A stretch of DNA of 12,442 nucleotides, from assembly GCA_026706425.1 (NCBI GenBank), contig JAPOYW010000360.1, positions 1-12,442 on the forward strand. The letters are read 5' to 3'. Origin of the DNA: Gammaproteobacteria bacterium. GTDB lineage: Bacteria > Pseudomonadota > Gammaproteobacteria > Pseudomonadales > Azotimanducaceae. The position numbers were made by a program, and so were the translations under genes. The notes under the pieces were generated by a model, which was given only the letters and a program-made list of their open reading frames with translations, did no database searches and was not told where the DNA came from. Position 1 is the stretch's first letter, and each line of letters starts with the position of its first letter. Shown here one piece after another: positions 1 to 6,232 of this stretch.

Positions 1-686
1 CCTACACCGGCGGGGGCAGCGACGTCATCACCCTCGCCCACGAACTGGGCCATGCGTTCCACTCCTGGGTCATGCGCGACCTTCCCGACAGCCAGCGGCG
101 CTACGGGATGTCCATCGCCGAGACCGCCAGCACGTTCGGCGAGACCATCGTTCGAGATGCCCTGCTGCGCCGGGCCGAGAGCCCGTCGGCGGCGCTCGAC
201 ATCGCCTGGGAGGAAGCGGCCGCCCTGGTGACCTTCATCCTCAACATCCCCACGCGTTTCGAGTTCGAACGGAATTTCTACGATGCCCGGGCCGAACGCC
301 CGCTGCTCCCCAAGGAATTGAAGGCGATGATGAGTGCCGCGTGGAAGAAGTGGTACGGCGACAGCATCGCCGAAGGCGATCCGTTGTTCTGGGCGAGCAA
401 GCTCCACTTCTACATTTCGGGTCTGAGCTTCTACAACTTCCCGTACCTGTTCGGCTACCTGTTCAGCCTGGGCGTCTACGCGCGTCGGGGGACACTCGGG
501 GACGAGTTCTTTCCCCGCTACAAGGCGCTTCTAATGGACACCGGACGCATGACCACCGAAGACCTCGCCGCCAAGCACCTCGACGTCGATCTCGGGCAAC
601 CGGACTTCTGGCGCGACACGCTGGCCATGATCGAACCGCGCATCGATCACTTCGAGGCACTGGTGAACGCGAGGACGCAGTCATGA
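1..686 (+). CDS. M3 family oligoendopeptidase (PepF-like), C-terminal part
   Basis: This is the C-terminal catalytic part of a zinc metallopeptidase of the M3B/oligoendopeptidase F type, which cleaves short peptides, usually in the cytoplasm. The frame is open from base 3, so the start lies left of the window and about 228 residues are visible. The zinc-binding HExxH motif is present as HELGH, encoded at bases 51-65, in the context TLAHELGHAFHSW. The segment MSIAETASTFGE, about 25 residues later, supplies the expected third zinc ligand (Glu). The motif YISGLSFYNFPYLFGYLFSLG is typical of the substrate-binding C-terminal helices of this family. The stop overlaps the start of the next gene by ATGA, so the two are probably co-transcribed and translationally coupled. 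The family is clear; the exact subfamily and peptide substrates cannot be told from the visible part. Confidence 0.93.
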   Translation, partial: YTGGGSDVITLAHELGHAFHSWVMRDLPDSQRRYGMSIAETASTFGETIVRDALLRRAESPSAALDIAWEEAAALVTFILNIPTRFEFERNFYDARAERPLLPKELKAMMSAAWKKWYGDSIAEGDPLFWASKLHFYISGLSFYNFPYLFGYLFSLGVYARRGTLGDEFFPRYKALLMDTGRMTTEDLAAKHLDVDLGQPDFWRDTLAMIEPRIDHFEALVNARTQS

Positions 687-3217
687 GCCGTGCCGCGGTC
701 GGGATCCTCACGGTATTGCTCGCCCTTCCCGTCGCGGGAGCGGAGGACTACCTGTCGCCGGAACTCCGCGCCAAGGTCGAGGACCTGAAGGCGGCCGTCG
801 AGACGGAACCGAGCACCGTCGCCACCGCCAGGGAACGTGCCCAAACACTCTGGGAGTGGTTGAACGCCTATTCCCTCACCGGGCGCTACGTGCCTGTCAA
901 TGCCACCGTGTCGAGCATTCTCACCTACAACCAGGTGGGAGGGTTCGGCGGACTCGACAACACCGTTCGGGAACTCGCGATCCTCGACGGCGACCCGGAG
1001 GCGCTCGGCACGCTGTCTGCCGACACCGGTCCGTACGAGGTGCGCAGCTACGCGACAATCCGCCAGACGTACACGGTGGGAACACGTGACATCCTGCCAG
1101 GCGGCGGTTTCGTGGTGAGTCGCCACTTCATGGCCAACTTCGGCCGCTACCAGACCGAGGATCCGGCGGCGGACAACTACATCTCGATCGAGTCGTCCAA
1201 TCCGAACGTGCGATTCTCCCGTTCGTCCGTGTCGCAACGCGGTATGCACGGCGGTTTTCGAAGGGCCACCGACACGTTGACGTTCCGGGTCGCTTCGGGA
1301 CGCTTGACACAGGGCGACACGGTAACGATTGCCTACGGCGACACGGCCGGCGGCGGTCGGGGCTTGCTGATGCCCGACTTCTCAAGCGACCGCATGCCGT
1401 TGCCCTTGTACGTCGTGTTCGACGCATCGGATCTCTTGATCAGCCTGCCGATCCAGCCCATCCGTATCGTCGGATCAAATGCCGCCGGCGTACACGGATT
1501 CGCGCCGTCCGTGGTTGCGGTCGGTGAGGCGTTTGAACTCGCAGTGCGTGCCCAAGACCACTTCTACAACCGCGCCAAGCCACCCATCCCCGGATGGGAG
1601 GTCTTCGTCAACGGCGGCAAGTACGCGGACATCGAAGCCGGCGGCGAAGCGATACACCTTCTCAAGGGGTTGACCTTCGAGGCGCCGGGAGTCTACCGGT
1701 TCTCGTTCCGGTCCAAGGACGGCACGATCGAGGGGACCGCCAACCCGATCCTCGTGGAGGAGAACCCCGCACGGCGAATCTACTGGGGCGACACCCACGG
1801 CCACTCCGGCTTCGCGGAAGGCATCGGCACCCCGGATAGGTTCATGGTCTGGGCCCGCGACGATGCGCGGCTCGACTACGTCACCCATTCCGAGCACGAC
1901 ATCTGGATGGACGACTTCGAATGGAACGTGCTCGCCGACAACGTGCGACGCTACTCGAAGGAGGGCGAGTTCATCGCCTTTCTCGGCTACGAGTGGACGA
2001 TCCGGAACTACCAGGGCGGCCACCACAACGTGCTGTTCCGGACCCCGGACGAACGTCGGCGAATCCCGGCCCAGGAGTTCGGCACCCTGTCGATGCTCTA
2101 CCAGGGTCTGCGCACCCACCACGATCCCGAGGACGTCGTGGTGATACCTCACGCCCACCAGTCCGGCGACTACCGGCTGAACGACCCGATGCTGGAGCCG
2201 TTGGTCGAGATCATGTCCCAACACGGCACGTTCGAGTGGTTCGGACGCATGTACCTGAACCACGGCCACCAAGTGGGCTTCATCGCGGCCAGCGACAACC
2301 ATCTGAGCCAACCGGGCTACAGCGCGCCCAAACCCGGCGGGCTGGCCCAAGCGGGCGGCCTCGGCGCCCTGCGCGCCGAAGCGCTAACCCGGGATGCGTT
2401 GTTCGACGCGATGCGGAGCCTCGCGACCTATGCCACGACGGGCGACCGCATCATCCTCGACGTCACCTTGAACGACGGCGAGATGGGATCGCGCGTGCCG
2501 TTTTCCGAAACGCGGCATGTCAAGGGCCGCGTGATCGGCACCGCCCCGATCGACACCATCACCCTCGTCAAGAACGGCGAGGACATCTGGGTTCACGACT
2601 ACCTGACCGACCAGGACACGAGAACCATCGCGGACGCGGAATACCAGTTGATCTTCGCCTCCGAGTCCGTGCCCTACCACCCCAACGACAACCCGCGCGG
2701 CTGGCGATGGTGGCGCGGTACCCTCGCGTTGGAAGGCGCGCGGGTGGCGACCGCCCGGGGCGCGGACTTCCACACCACAACCGCGCATCGGCTCGACGTG
2801 ACCGACCAGGGCGGTCTCGAGTTCGCGACCTACACCCGCGGCGACACCAGTACGATCACGCTCGACCTGGCCGATGTTCGCCGGGGAGCAACGCTGACCC
2901 TTCGGCTGGCGGCCGGCGTCGAGTTCGGCGGCGGTCCGCCGCGGCTTCGGCCACATCGAAACCTGCCCGAGGCCGAGGTCGTTCTGGAACTGCGCAACCT
3001 CGACCGCGGCATGTTGACGCGAGTCATCCCCTTCGACGGCTACATGGACACGGTGACCCTACGCCGCCCCATCGCCGAGGGTGTGTCCGACGTCACCTTC
3101 GAGATCGAAGACGAGGGCGGGCGTCACGGCGACTACTACTACGTGCGCGTCAAGCAGGCCAACGACGCGCTGGCCTGGTCGAGTCCGATCTGGGTCGGCG
3201 GCTTCCCGAAACGGTGA
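683..3217 (+). CDS. Secreted DUF3604 (PHP-like) domain protein
   Basis: This 844-residue protein belongs to the DUF3604 family, which has no assigned reaction. The ATG at 683 overlaps the previous stop and has a GAGG Shine-Dalgarno eight bases upstream; a longer open frame to the left only shadows the peptidase gene. Residues 1-20 form a Sec signal peptide (hydrophobic core, then AGA before Glu21), so the protein is probably periplasmic or secreted. The central region carries histidine/acid clusters like those of PHP-type metallohydrolases: DTHGHS at 370-375, SEHD at 403-406, YEW with Glu437, HHN at 447-449, HAH at 490-492 and SDNH at 537-540. These plausibly bind a multinuclear metal centre for phosphoester or other hydrolysis. 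The N-terminal ~360 and C-terminal ~250 residues look beta-rich. Co-translation with a peptidase and a HIT protein hints at nutrient salvage, but that is inference. Confidence 0.9.
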   Translation: MSRAAVGILTVLLALPVAGAEDYLSPELRAKVEDLKAAVETEPSTVATARERAQTLWEWLNAYSLTGRYVPVNATVSSILTYNQVGGFGGLDNTVRELAILDGDPEALGTLSADTGPYEVRSYATIRQTYTVGTRDILPGGGFVVSRHFMANFGRYQTEDPAADNYISIESSNPNVRFSRSSVSQRGMHGGFRRATDTLTFRVASGRLTQGDTVTIAYGDTAGGGRGLLMPDFSSDRMPLPLYVVFDASDLLISLPIQPIRIVGSNAAGVHGFAPSVVAVGEAFELAVRAQDHFYNRAKPPIPGWEVFVNGGKYADIEAGGEAIHLLKGLTFEAPGVYRFSFRSKDGTIEGTANPILVEENPARRIYWGDTHGHSGFAEGIGTPDRFMVWARDDARLDYVTHSEHDIWMDDFEWNVLADNVRRYSKEGEFIAFLGYEWTIRNYQGGHHNVLFRTPDERRRIPAQEFGTLSMLYQGLRTHHDPEDVVVIPHAHQSGDYRLNDPMLEPLVEIMSQHGTFEWFGRMYLNHGHQVGFIAASDNHLSQPGYSAPKPGGLAQAGGLGALRAEALTRDALFDAMRSLATYATTGDRIILDVTLNDGEMGSRVPFSETRHVKGRVIGTAPIDTITLVKNGEDIWVHDYLTDQDTRTIADAEYQLIFASESVPYHPNDNPRGWRWWRGTLALEGARVATARGADFHTTTAHRLDVTDQGGLEFATYTRGDTSTITLDLADVRRGATLTLRLAAGVEFGGGPPRLRPHRNLPEAEVVLELRNLDRGMLTRVIPFDGYMDTVTLRRPIAEGVSDVTFEIEDEGGRHGDYYYVRVKQANDALAWSSPIWVGGFPKR

Positions 3218-3222
3218 CGGCG

Positions 3223-3657
3223 ATGGCGTTTTCGCTTCACGAGAAACTGGCCGCGGACTGCGAGTCCCTCGGCGACCTGGACCTCTGCACCGTGCTTCTC
3301 ATGCGCGACCACCGGTTCCCCTGGGTGATTCTCGTGCCGCGCATAGAAGGCTTGCGCGACTTCCACGACCTGCCCCGGGAACGGGCGCTGGTCCTGTTCG
3401 ACGAGATCGATCAGGTGTCCCGGATCCTCATCGAAGAGTTCCGGGCCGAGAAGATCAATGTCGCGGCGCTCGGAAACCAGGTGCCGCAGCTGCACGTCCA
3501 CGTCATCGGCCGGTATGCGAGCGATGCCGCGTGGCCCGGACCTGTCTGGAACGCCGGTGTTATCGAGGATGTCGACCAGGCGGTCGTTGAGAAACGTGCC
3601 TTGGTTCTACGTCGGGTGTTGCGAGAACCAGCAGGCCGTCCGCCGGAAACAACCTAA
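3223..3657 (+). CDS. HIT family protein (nucleotide hydrolase/transferase-like)
   Basis: This 144-residue protein has the histidine triad fold, whose members hydrolyse or transfer nucleotidyl groups (for example on diadenosine polyphosphates). The conserved core is PRIEGLRDFHDLP, EKINVAALGNQVPQLHVHVI and AWPGPVW. In the triad motif the first position is Gln89 rather than His (QLHVHVI; His91, His93). From memory, a subset of bacterial HIT proteins with PQLHxHxI and WPGPVW has the same substitution, so it need not mean loss of activity. His91 or His93 would be the nucleophile candidates. The ATG at 3223 lies five bases after the DUF3604 stop, with only a weak ribosome site, suggesting coupling to upstream translation. 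A second, broken copy of this gene lies at 5248-5598, about 2 kb to the right in the same orientation. Confidence 0.9.
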   Translation: MAFSLHEKLAADCESLGDLDLCTVLLMRDHRFPWVILVPRIEGLRDFHDLPRERALVLFDEIDQVSRILIEEFRAEKINVAALGNQVPQLHVHVIGRYASDAAWPGPVWNAGVIEDVDQAVVEKRALVLRRVLREPAGRPPETT

Positions 3658-3660
3658 GCG

Positions 3661-3690
3661 CCGACGGTCGGATCGCCGGGACTCACCGGC
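3661..3690. terminator. Possible bidirectional terminator between convergent genes
   Basis: The 37-base gap between the HIT stop and the RES toxin stop contains two small inverted repeats: CCGAC-G-GTCGG at 3661-3671 and GCCGG-GACTCA-CCGGC at 3675-3690. They sit where a bidirectional terminator would be expected. Neither is followed by a convincing T-run on either strand, so intrinsic termination is only a possibility. Confidence 0.3.
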
Positions 3691-3694
3691 TTGG

Positions 3695-4420
3695 TCATCC
3701 ACCCGTGATCCGGTAGACCTCGCCACTCTCTAACTCGCGATAGAGGTCGACTCGTGATCCATCCCAATGGTAGTCGAGATAGCGTAGTTCTCGGACGTTC
3801 CTCCCAAGGCGGGGATAGAACAATGCCGAACACTCGCCCCCAACGAGGCGCACACTCGGATAGACAATTCCGTTCGAGCCGGAAGCATGTAGTTCGCTGC
3901 CGAGCTTTTGGCCCGCACCATGGTCTGCCGGGTCGAGGATCGAGTTTGTGCGGCGGCCGAGATTCCGCAGATCATGAAGCGATGCATCGATGTCGAGGGC
4001 AATCTCGAGAAACTGGGACGTCCATCCTGACGTTTGTTGGGTCGCGGCCATGAAACGACCGTGGTGGTAGACGGTCTCGAACAGCGCGGCCTCGAAGGTG
4101 CGAGCCGCATACAGCACGCCGAAACTCCCGTCGGAAAAACGAATTGGCCGGTCCCGGCTCACATGGGTGAACGGCTTCATTAGGTGGTGTGCGCCGCGAC
4201 CCGTCGCGTGCCGGTCGGCGGGGAGTGCCCGATAGTCCCCAACGCCTTCGGCAAACGTGGGGCTGGTAGCCCGTTCGGCAGCGACCAGATGAGGCCAGTC
4301 CGCAGGATCGCCGATGTCGTCGAAGTGGTCGACTCTCCGTGAGGGCGCACGCACGATGCGCGCCGCTCGCGGCCATTCGATCCGTGTTGACGGTATCGTG
4401 TCGAGGTCGACCACTACCAC
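3695..4420 (-). CDS. RES-domain toxin of an Xre/RES toxin-antitoxin pair
   Basis: This protein of up to 241 residues matches the RES family, toxins that deplete NAD+ or ADP-ribosylate targets using an ADP-ribosyltransferase-like fold and so stop growth. Visible family features are RFSDGSFGVLYAARTFEAAL (about 94-113), with candidate catalytic Arg94 and Tyr104, then FETVYHH with Glu115, and the segment GSNGIVYPSVRLVGGE (181-196) with the likely conserved Ser189. The Arg-Glu-Ser trio gives the domain its name; the exact assignment is by pattern only. The start is uncertain. A TAA lies in frame at 4436-4438 and the first possible codon after it is the GTG at 4420; another GTG is at 4414, and no good ribosome site precedes either. 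The partner antitoxin lies upstream on the same strand, but 149 bases away, which is long for this type of operon. Confidence 0.85.
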   Translation of the reverse strand: MVVVDLDTIPSTRIEWPRAARIVRAPSRRVDHFDDIGDPADWPHLVAAERATSPTFAEGVGDYRALPADRHATGRGAHHLMKPFTHVSRDRPIRFSDGSFGVLYAARTFEAALFETVYHHGRFMAATQQTSGWTSQFLEIALDIDASLHDLRNLGRRTNSILDPADHGAGQKLGSELHASGSNGIVYPSVRLVGGECSALFYPRLGRNVRELRYLDYHWDGSRVDLYRELESGEVYRITGG

Positions 4421-4569
4421 TACTGCCCGCGAGCGTTACCGCGCGACTTTAGCTAGCGCGGCTCGCGAGTACCCGAGCGCGGCTCGAGGGTACACCAGCC
4501 GTCCAAGAGTGATCCTGGCCGCTTTGCCAACTGCAGCCTGTGTGTGACCATCAGGGCTGCTCGAAGAGT
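4421..4569 (-). other. Non-coding spacer between antitoxin and toxin, with hairpin and direct repeat
   Basis: These 149 bases separate the two genes of the toxin-antitoxin pair and carry no convincing gene; the best short frame on the minus strand (from 4545) stops after 32 codons. The spacer holds an imperfect direct repeat of 17 bases, GCGCGGCTCGCGAGTAC at 4456-4472 and GCGCGGCTCGAGGGTAC at 4477-4493. From 4469 to 4493 there is also an inverted repeat: GTACCCGAG and CTCGAGGGTAC around a five-base loop, with a two-base bulge. It could be an internal operator, an RNA structure lowering toxin translation, or a leftover of an insertion or deletion. No poly-T tract follows it in the minus direction. 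Confidence 0.5.
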
Positions 4570-4980
4570 CTAGAGTGCGCTCTCCGCATCAAGGTACCGT
4601 CTTATGCGGATCAAATCCGTCAGCTCGCCACCGAGCATGACGTCCAAGGCGGATTGACCGTCGAGTGCCGCGTTCGACATCCTCATCCACTCGTAGCCGC
4701 GGTGCGGTTCGGCAAAGATGATTCTCAATGCCTTGTGGATTCCCATCAGATTGCTTAGTCGCGCCTTGCCGTCGCGACCTAGTCGACCGATATGGCCCGC
4801 CTTCCAACGTCGGTAGGTCCGAACCGGTAGATCCAACAGCGTGGCGGCTTCCGTGTCGCTTACGCCCCACCGTTCGAAAAGATTCACGGCTGCGCTAAAC
4901 ATCGCGGCAGCCTGCCGATCCGTCGCTGGCGCTACGACGAACTTCCGCAGCGATGTATCGACTCGTTGAAGTACACCCAT
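4570..4980 (-). CDS. MbcA/ParS/Xre-type antitoxin (DUF2384)
   Basis: This 136-residue protein is the antitoxin partner of the RES toxin. The N-terminal half contains an Xre-like helix-turn-helix (about residues 37-62; WGVSDTEAATLLDL then RTYRRWKAG) that would bind the operon's own promoter. The C-terminal half has the DUF2384 toxin-binding pattern: RLSNLMGIHKALRIIF, GYEWMRMSNAALDGQSALDVML and IRRYLDAES near the end, so the protein looks full length. I chose the ATG at 4980; the frame could also start at the TTG at 4986, but that lies inside an inverted repeat and has no ribosome site. Antitoxin-first order and the paired families are known for RES/Xre systems. Autoregulation is inferred from the palindromes just upstream. 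Confidence 0.85.
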   Translation of the reverse strand: MGVLQRVDTSLRKFVVAPATDRQAAAMFSAAVNLFERWGVSDTEAATLLDLPVRTYRRWKAGHIGRLGRDGKARLSNLMGIHKALRIIFAEPHRGYEWMRMSNAALDGQSALDVMLGGELTDLIRIRRYLDAESAL

Positions 4981-5029
4981 GACCAACTACATTTTGGTCC
5001 AATATCTCACTTTTGATGCCATATGGCAA
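4981..5029 (-). promoter_or_regulatory. Promoter and operator of the toxin-antitoxin operon
   Basis: Reading the minus strand towards the antitoxin there is a -35-like TTGCCA (5029-5024), a 17-base spacer and a -10-like GATATT (5006-5001). Two inverted repeats overlap these: the perfect 12-base palindrome TGCCATATGGCA at 5017-5028, covering the -35, and GACCAA-7-TTGGTC at 4981-4998, between the -10 and the start codon. This placement fits autorepression by the antitoxin, as known for the family. The stretch is clearly more AT-rich than its surroundings. Confidence 0.6.
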
Positions 5030-5047
5030 CCGGCAATTGTTCCATCC

Positions 5048-5169
5048 GAGGTCGGGGGCCGAGGCTCGCCCTCACCGAGTGGCGACTCGTCGAAAGACGA
5101 CTCGAAGCGGCCTTCCAACATGACTGCGAGCGCATTCGCCTGCTGCTCGCCCTTGGGCGTGTAGGCGAC
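5048..5169 (-). pseudogene. Fragment of a GldG-like ABC auxiliary gene
   Basis: This is a decayed piece of a gene related to the GldFG fusion gene further right. Bases 5063-5169 align without gaps to 7804-7910 with about 15 mismatches in 107 by hand count (roughly 86 percent), in the same orientation. Leftward, a further short match (ggtcggggg near 5050 with the same string near 7769) suggests an internal deletion of about 20 bases. The translated piece reads YTPKGEQQANALAVMLEGRF and then FDESPL, against YTPEGEQRPSTLAVMLEGRF and FDESPL in the intact gene. Only some 36-40 of about 983 codons remain and there is no start. Several differences change amino acids, so it may come from a diverged relative or paralogue rather than being a recent copy. 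Confidence 0.8.
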
Positions 5170-5177
5170 TTTTGAGG

Positions 5178-5248
5178 CAGGACGCAAATCGCGTGTGTCC
5201 GCGAGTCCCTTCGCGTGTAGGACGGAAATCGCGTGTGTCCGCGAATCC
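5178..5248. repeat. Two direct copies of a hairpin-forming repeat (40-bp period)
   Basis: Bases 5181-5208 and 5221-5248 match at 26 of 28 positions. Each contains TCGCG-TGTGTC-CGCGA, a five-base-pair stem with a six-base loop, flanked by GGA and TCC that can extend the stem. No third copy was noticed elsewhere in the window. The look is that of a REP-like intergenic palindromic element. It lies exactly between the GldG fragment and the broken HIT copy, so it may mark a recombination point. Confidence 0.7.
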
Positions 5249-5598
5249 TCCCGGCGACCGCATCTGTGCACCGTGCTCCTGATGCGCGACCACCGGTTCC
5301 CGTAGTTCCGTGGGTGTTCCTCGTGCCACGAATCGAGGGCTTGCGCGACTTGCACGACCTGCCCCGGGACCGGGCACCCGTCCTGTTCGACGAGATTGAT
5401 CGGCTGTCACGGATCCTCGTCGACGAGTTCCAGGCCGAGAAAATCAATGAGGCGGCGCTCGGCTACCAGGTCCCGCAGCTAAAGGTTCACGTCATCGACC
5501 GATATGCAAGCGATGTGACGTGGTCCGGAAATGTCTGGAACGCCGGCGTTGTTCAGGATGTCGACCTGGCGGTCGTCGGGACTCATCGGACGACCTAA
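5248..5598 (+). pseudogene. Broken second copy of the HIT-family gene
   Basis: From about 5258 to 5580 this matches the intact HIT gene at 3223-3657, with roughly 80 percent identity over about 99 residues by hand count. Three lesions are visible. The first ~18 codons, including the start, are missing. About eight extra bases near 5301-5310 (a partial repeat of TTCC around CGTAG) shift the frame and give TAG after HRFP. About 50 bases near the 3' end are missing or replaced, shortening the C-terminus before a TAA at 5596-5598. The triad motif is also altered, from QLHVHVIGRY to QLKVHVIDRY, removing one of two remaining catalytic-site histidines, and WPGPVW has become WSGNVW. A GTG-started open frame covers the second part, but function is very unlikely. 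Confidence 0.85.
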
Positions 5599-5605
5599 GC
5601 GGTAC

Positions 5606-6232
5606 CTACTCGGGGAGCGGGGTCTCGCCCGCGTCGAACGGGACGCTCCAGCCCTTCTGCACGGCGGGGCGCGACGCGATCGCGACAAACCAGCGCTTGA
5701 GGTACGGGTAATCCGCCCAATCGATTCGATGCCAGGGCCAGCGGGCGATCCATGGCCATGTCGCAATGTCGGCGATGGAATAGTCGCCGGCCAGGTATTC
5801 CCAGCCGACGAGGCGCTGATCGAGGACGCCGTATAGGCGTCTCGCCTCGTCGCCGTAGCGTTTCTCCGCGTAGTCCGATTTGCCGGCGTTGAACTGCAGG
5901 AAGTGGTTGGCCTGGCCGAGCATCGGTCCGACGCCGCCCATCTGCAGCATCAGCCATTCCAGCGTCGTCCAGCGGTCCGAGCCGCCCAGTTTGCCGGTCT
6001 TGTCAGCCAGGTAGAGGAGGATCGCGCCGGATTCCATCAGGGACCGACCGGTGTCGCGGTCGATGATCGCCGGGATCTTGTTGTTTGGGCTGATGGCGAG
6101 AAACTCGGTGGCGAACTGTTCGTCCTTGCCGATGTTCACCGGATGCGCGACGTAGTCGAGGCCAAGCTCCTCCAAGGCGATGGAGATCTTGCGGCCGTTC
6201 GGGGTCGGCCAGGTGTAGAGCTCGATGGTCAT
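5606..6232 (-). CDS. Glutathione S-transferase, YfcG-like (nu class)
   Basis: This 208-residue protein has the two-domain soluble GST layout: a thioredoxin-like N-terminal domain (about 1-80) and an all-helical C-terminal domain. The N-terminus (LYTWPTPNGRKISIALEELG, then ISPNNKIPAIID and SLMESGAILLYLADKTG) closely resembles E. coli YfcG, a nu-class enzyme with glutathione-dependent disulfide reductase activity. Thr10 and Asn12 of the TPN motif stand where YfcG uses Thr/Asn instead of a catalytic Tyr, Ser or Cys. The C-terminal part has DYSIADIATWPWIARW, the usual GST folding motif region. Its ATG overlaps the DUF4340 stop by four bases and has no clear ribosome site, so translation is probably coupled to the ABC operon. 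It ends seven bases from the end of the HIT pseudogene. Confidence 0.92.
   Translation of the reverse strand: MTIELYTWPTPNGRKISIALEELGLDYVAHPVNIGKDEQFATEFLAISPNNKIPAIIDRDTGRSLMESGAILLYLADKTGKLGGSDRWTTLEWLMLQMGGVGPMLGQANHFLQFNAGKSDYAEKRYGDEARRLYGVLDQRLVGWEYLAGDYSIADIATWPWIARWPWHRIDWADYPYLKRWFVAIASRPAVQKGWSVPFDAGETPLPE

Noticed and set aside
1921..3222. Long open frame in another register across the DUF3604 gene, continuous with the HIT frame
   Set aside because: It is an Arg/Pro-rich shadow frame of a GC-rich gene; only the part from 3223 has family motifs.
3487..3507. Gln in place of the first His of the HIT triad in the intact gene
   Set aside because: The same pattern appears in a known subset of bacterial HIT proteins with PQLHxHxI and WPGPVW, so it is not evidence of decay.
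5178..5248. CRISPR array
   Set aside because: There are only two imperfect repeat units with a 12-base gap, no spacers of normal length and no cas genes.
3223..5598. Composite transposon bounded by HIT copies
   Set aside because: No transposase, no terminal inverted repeats and no target-site duplication were seen; HIT genes are not mobile elements.
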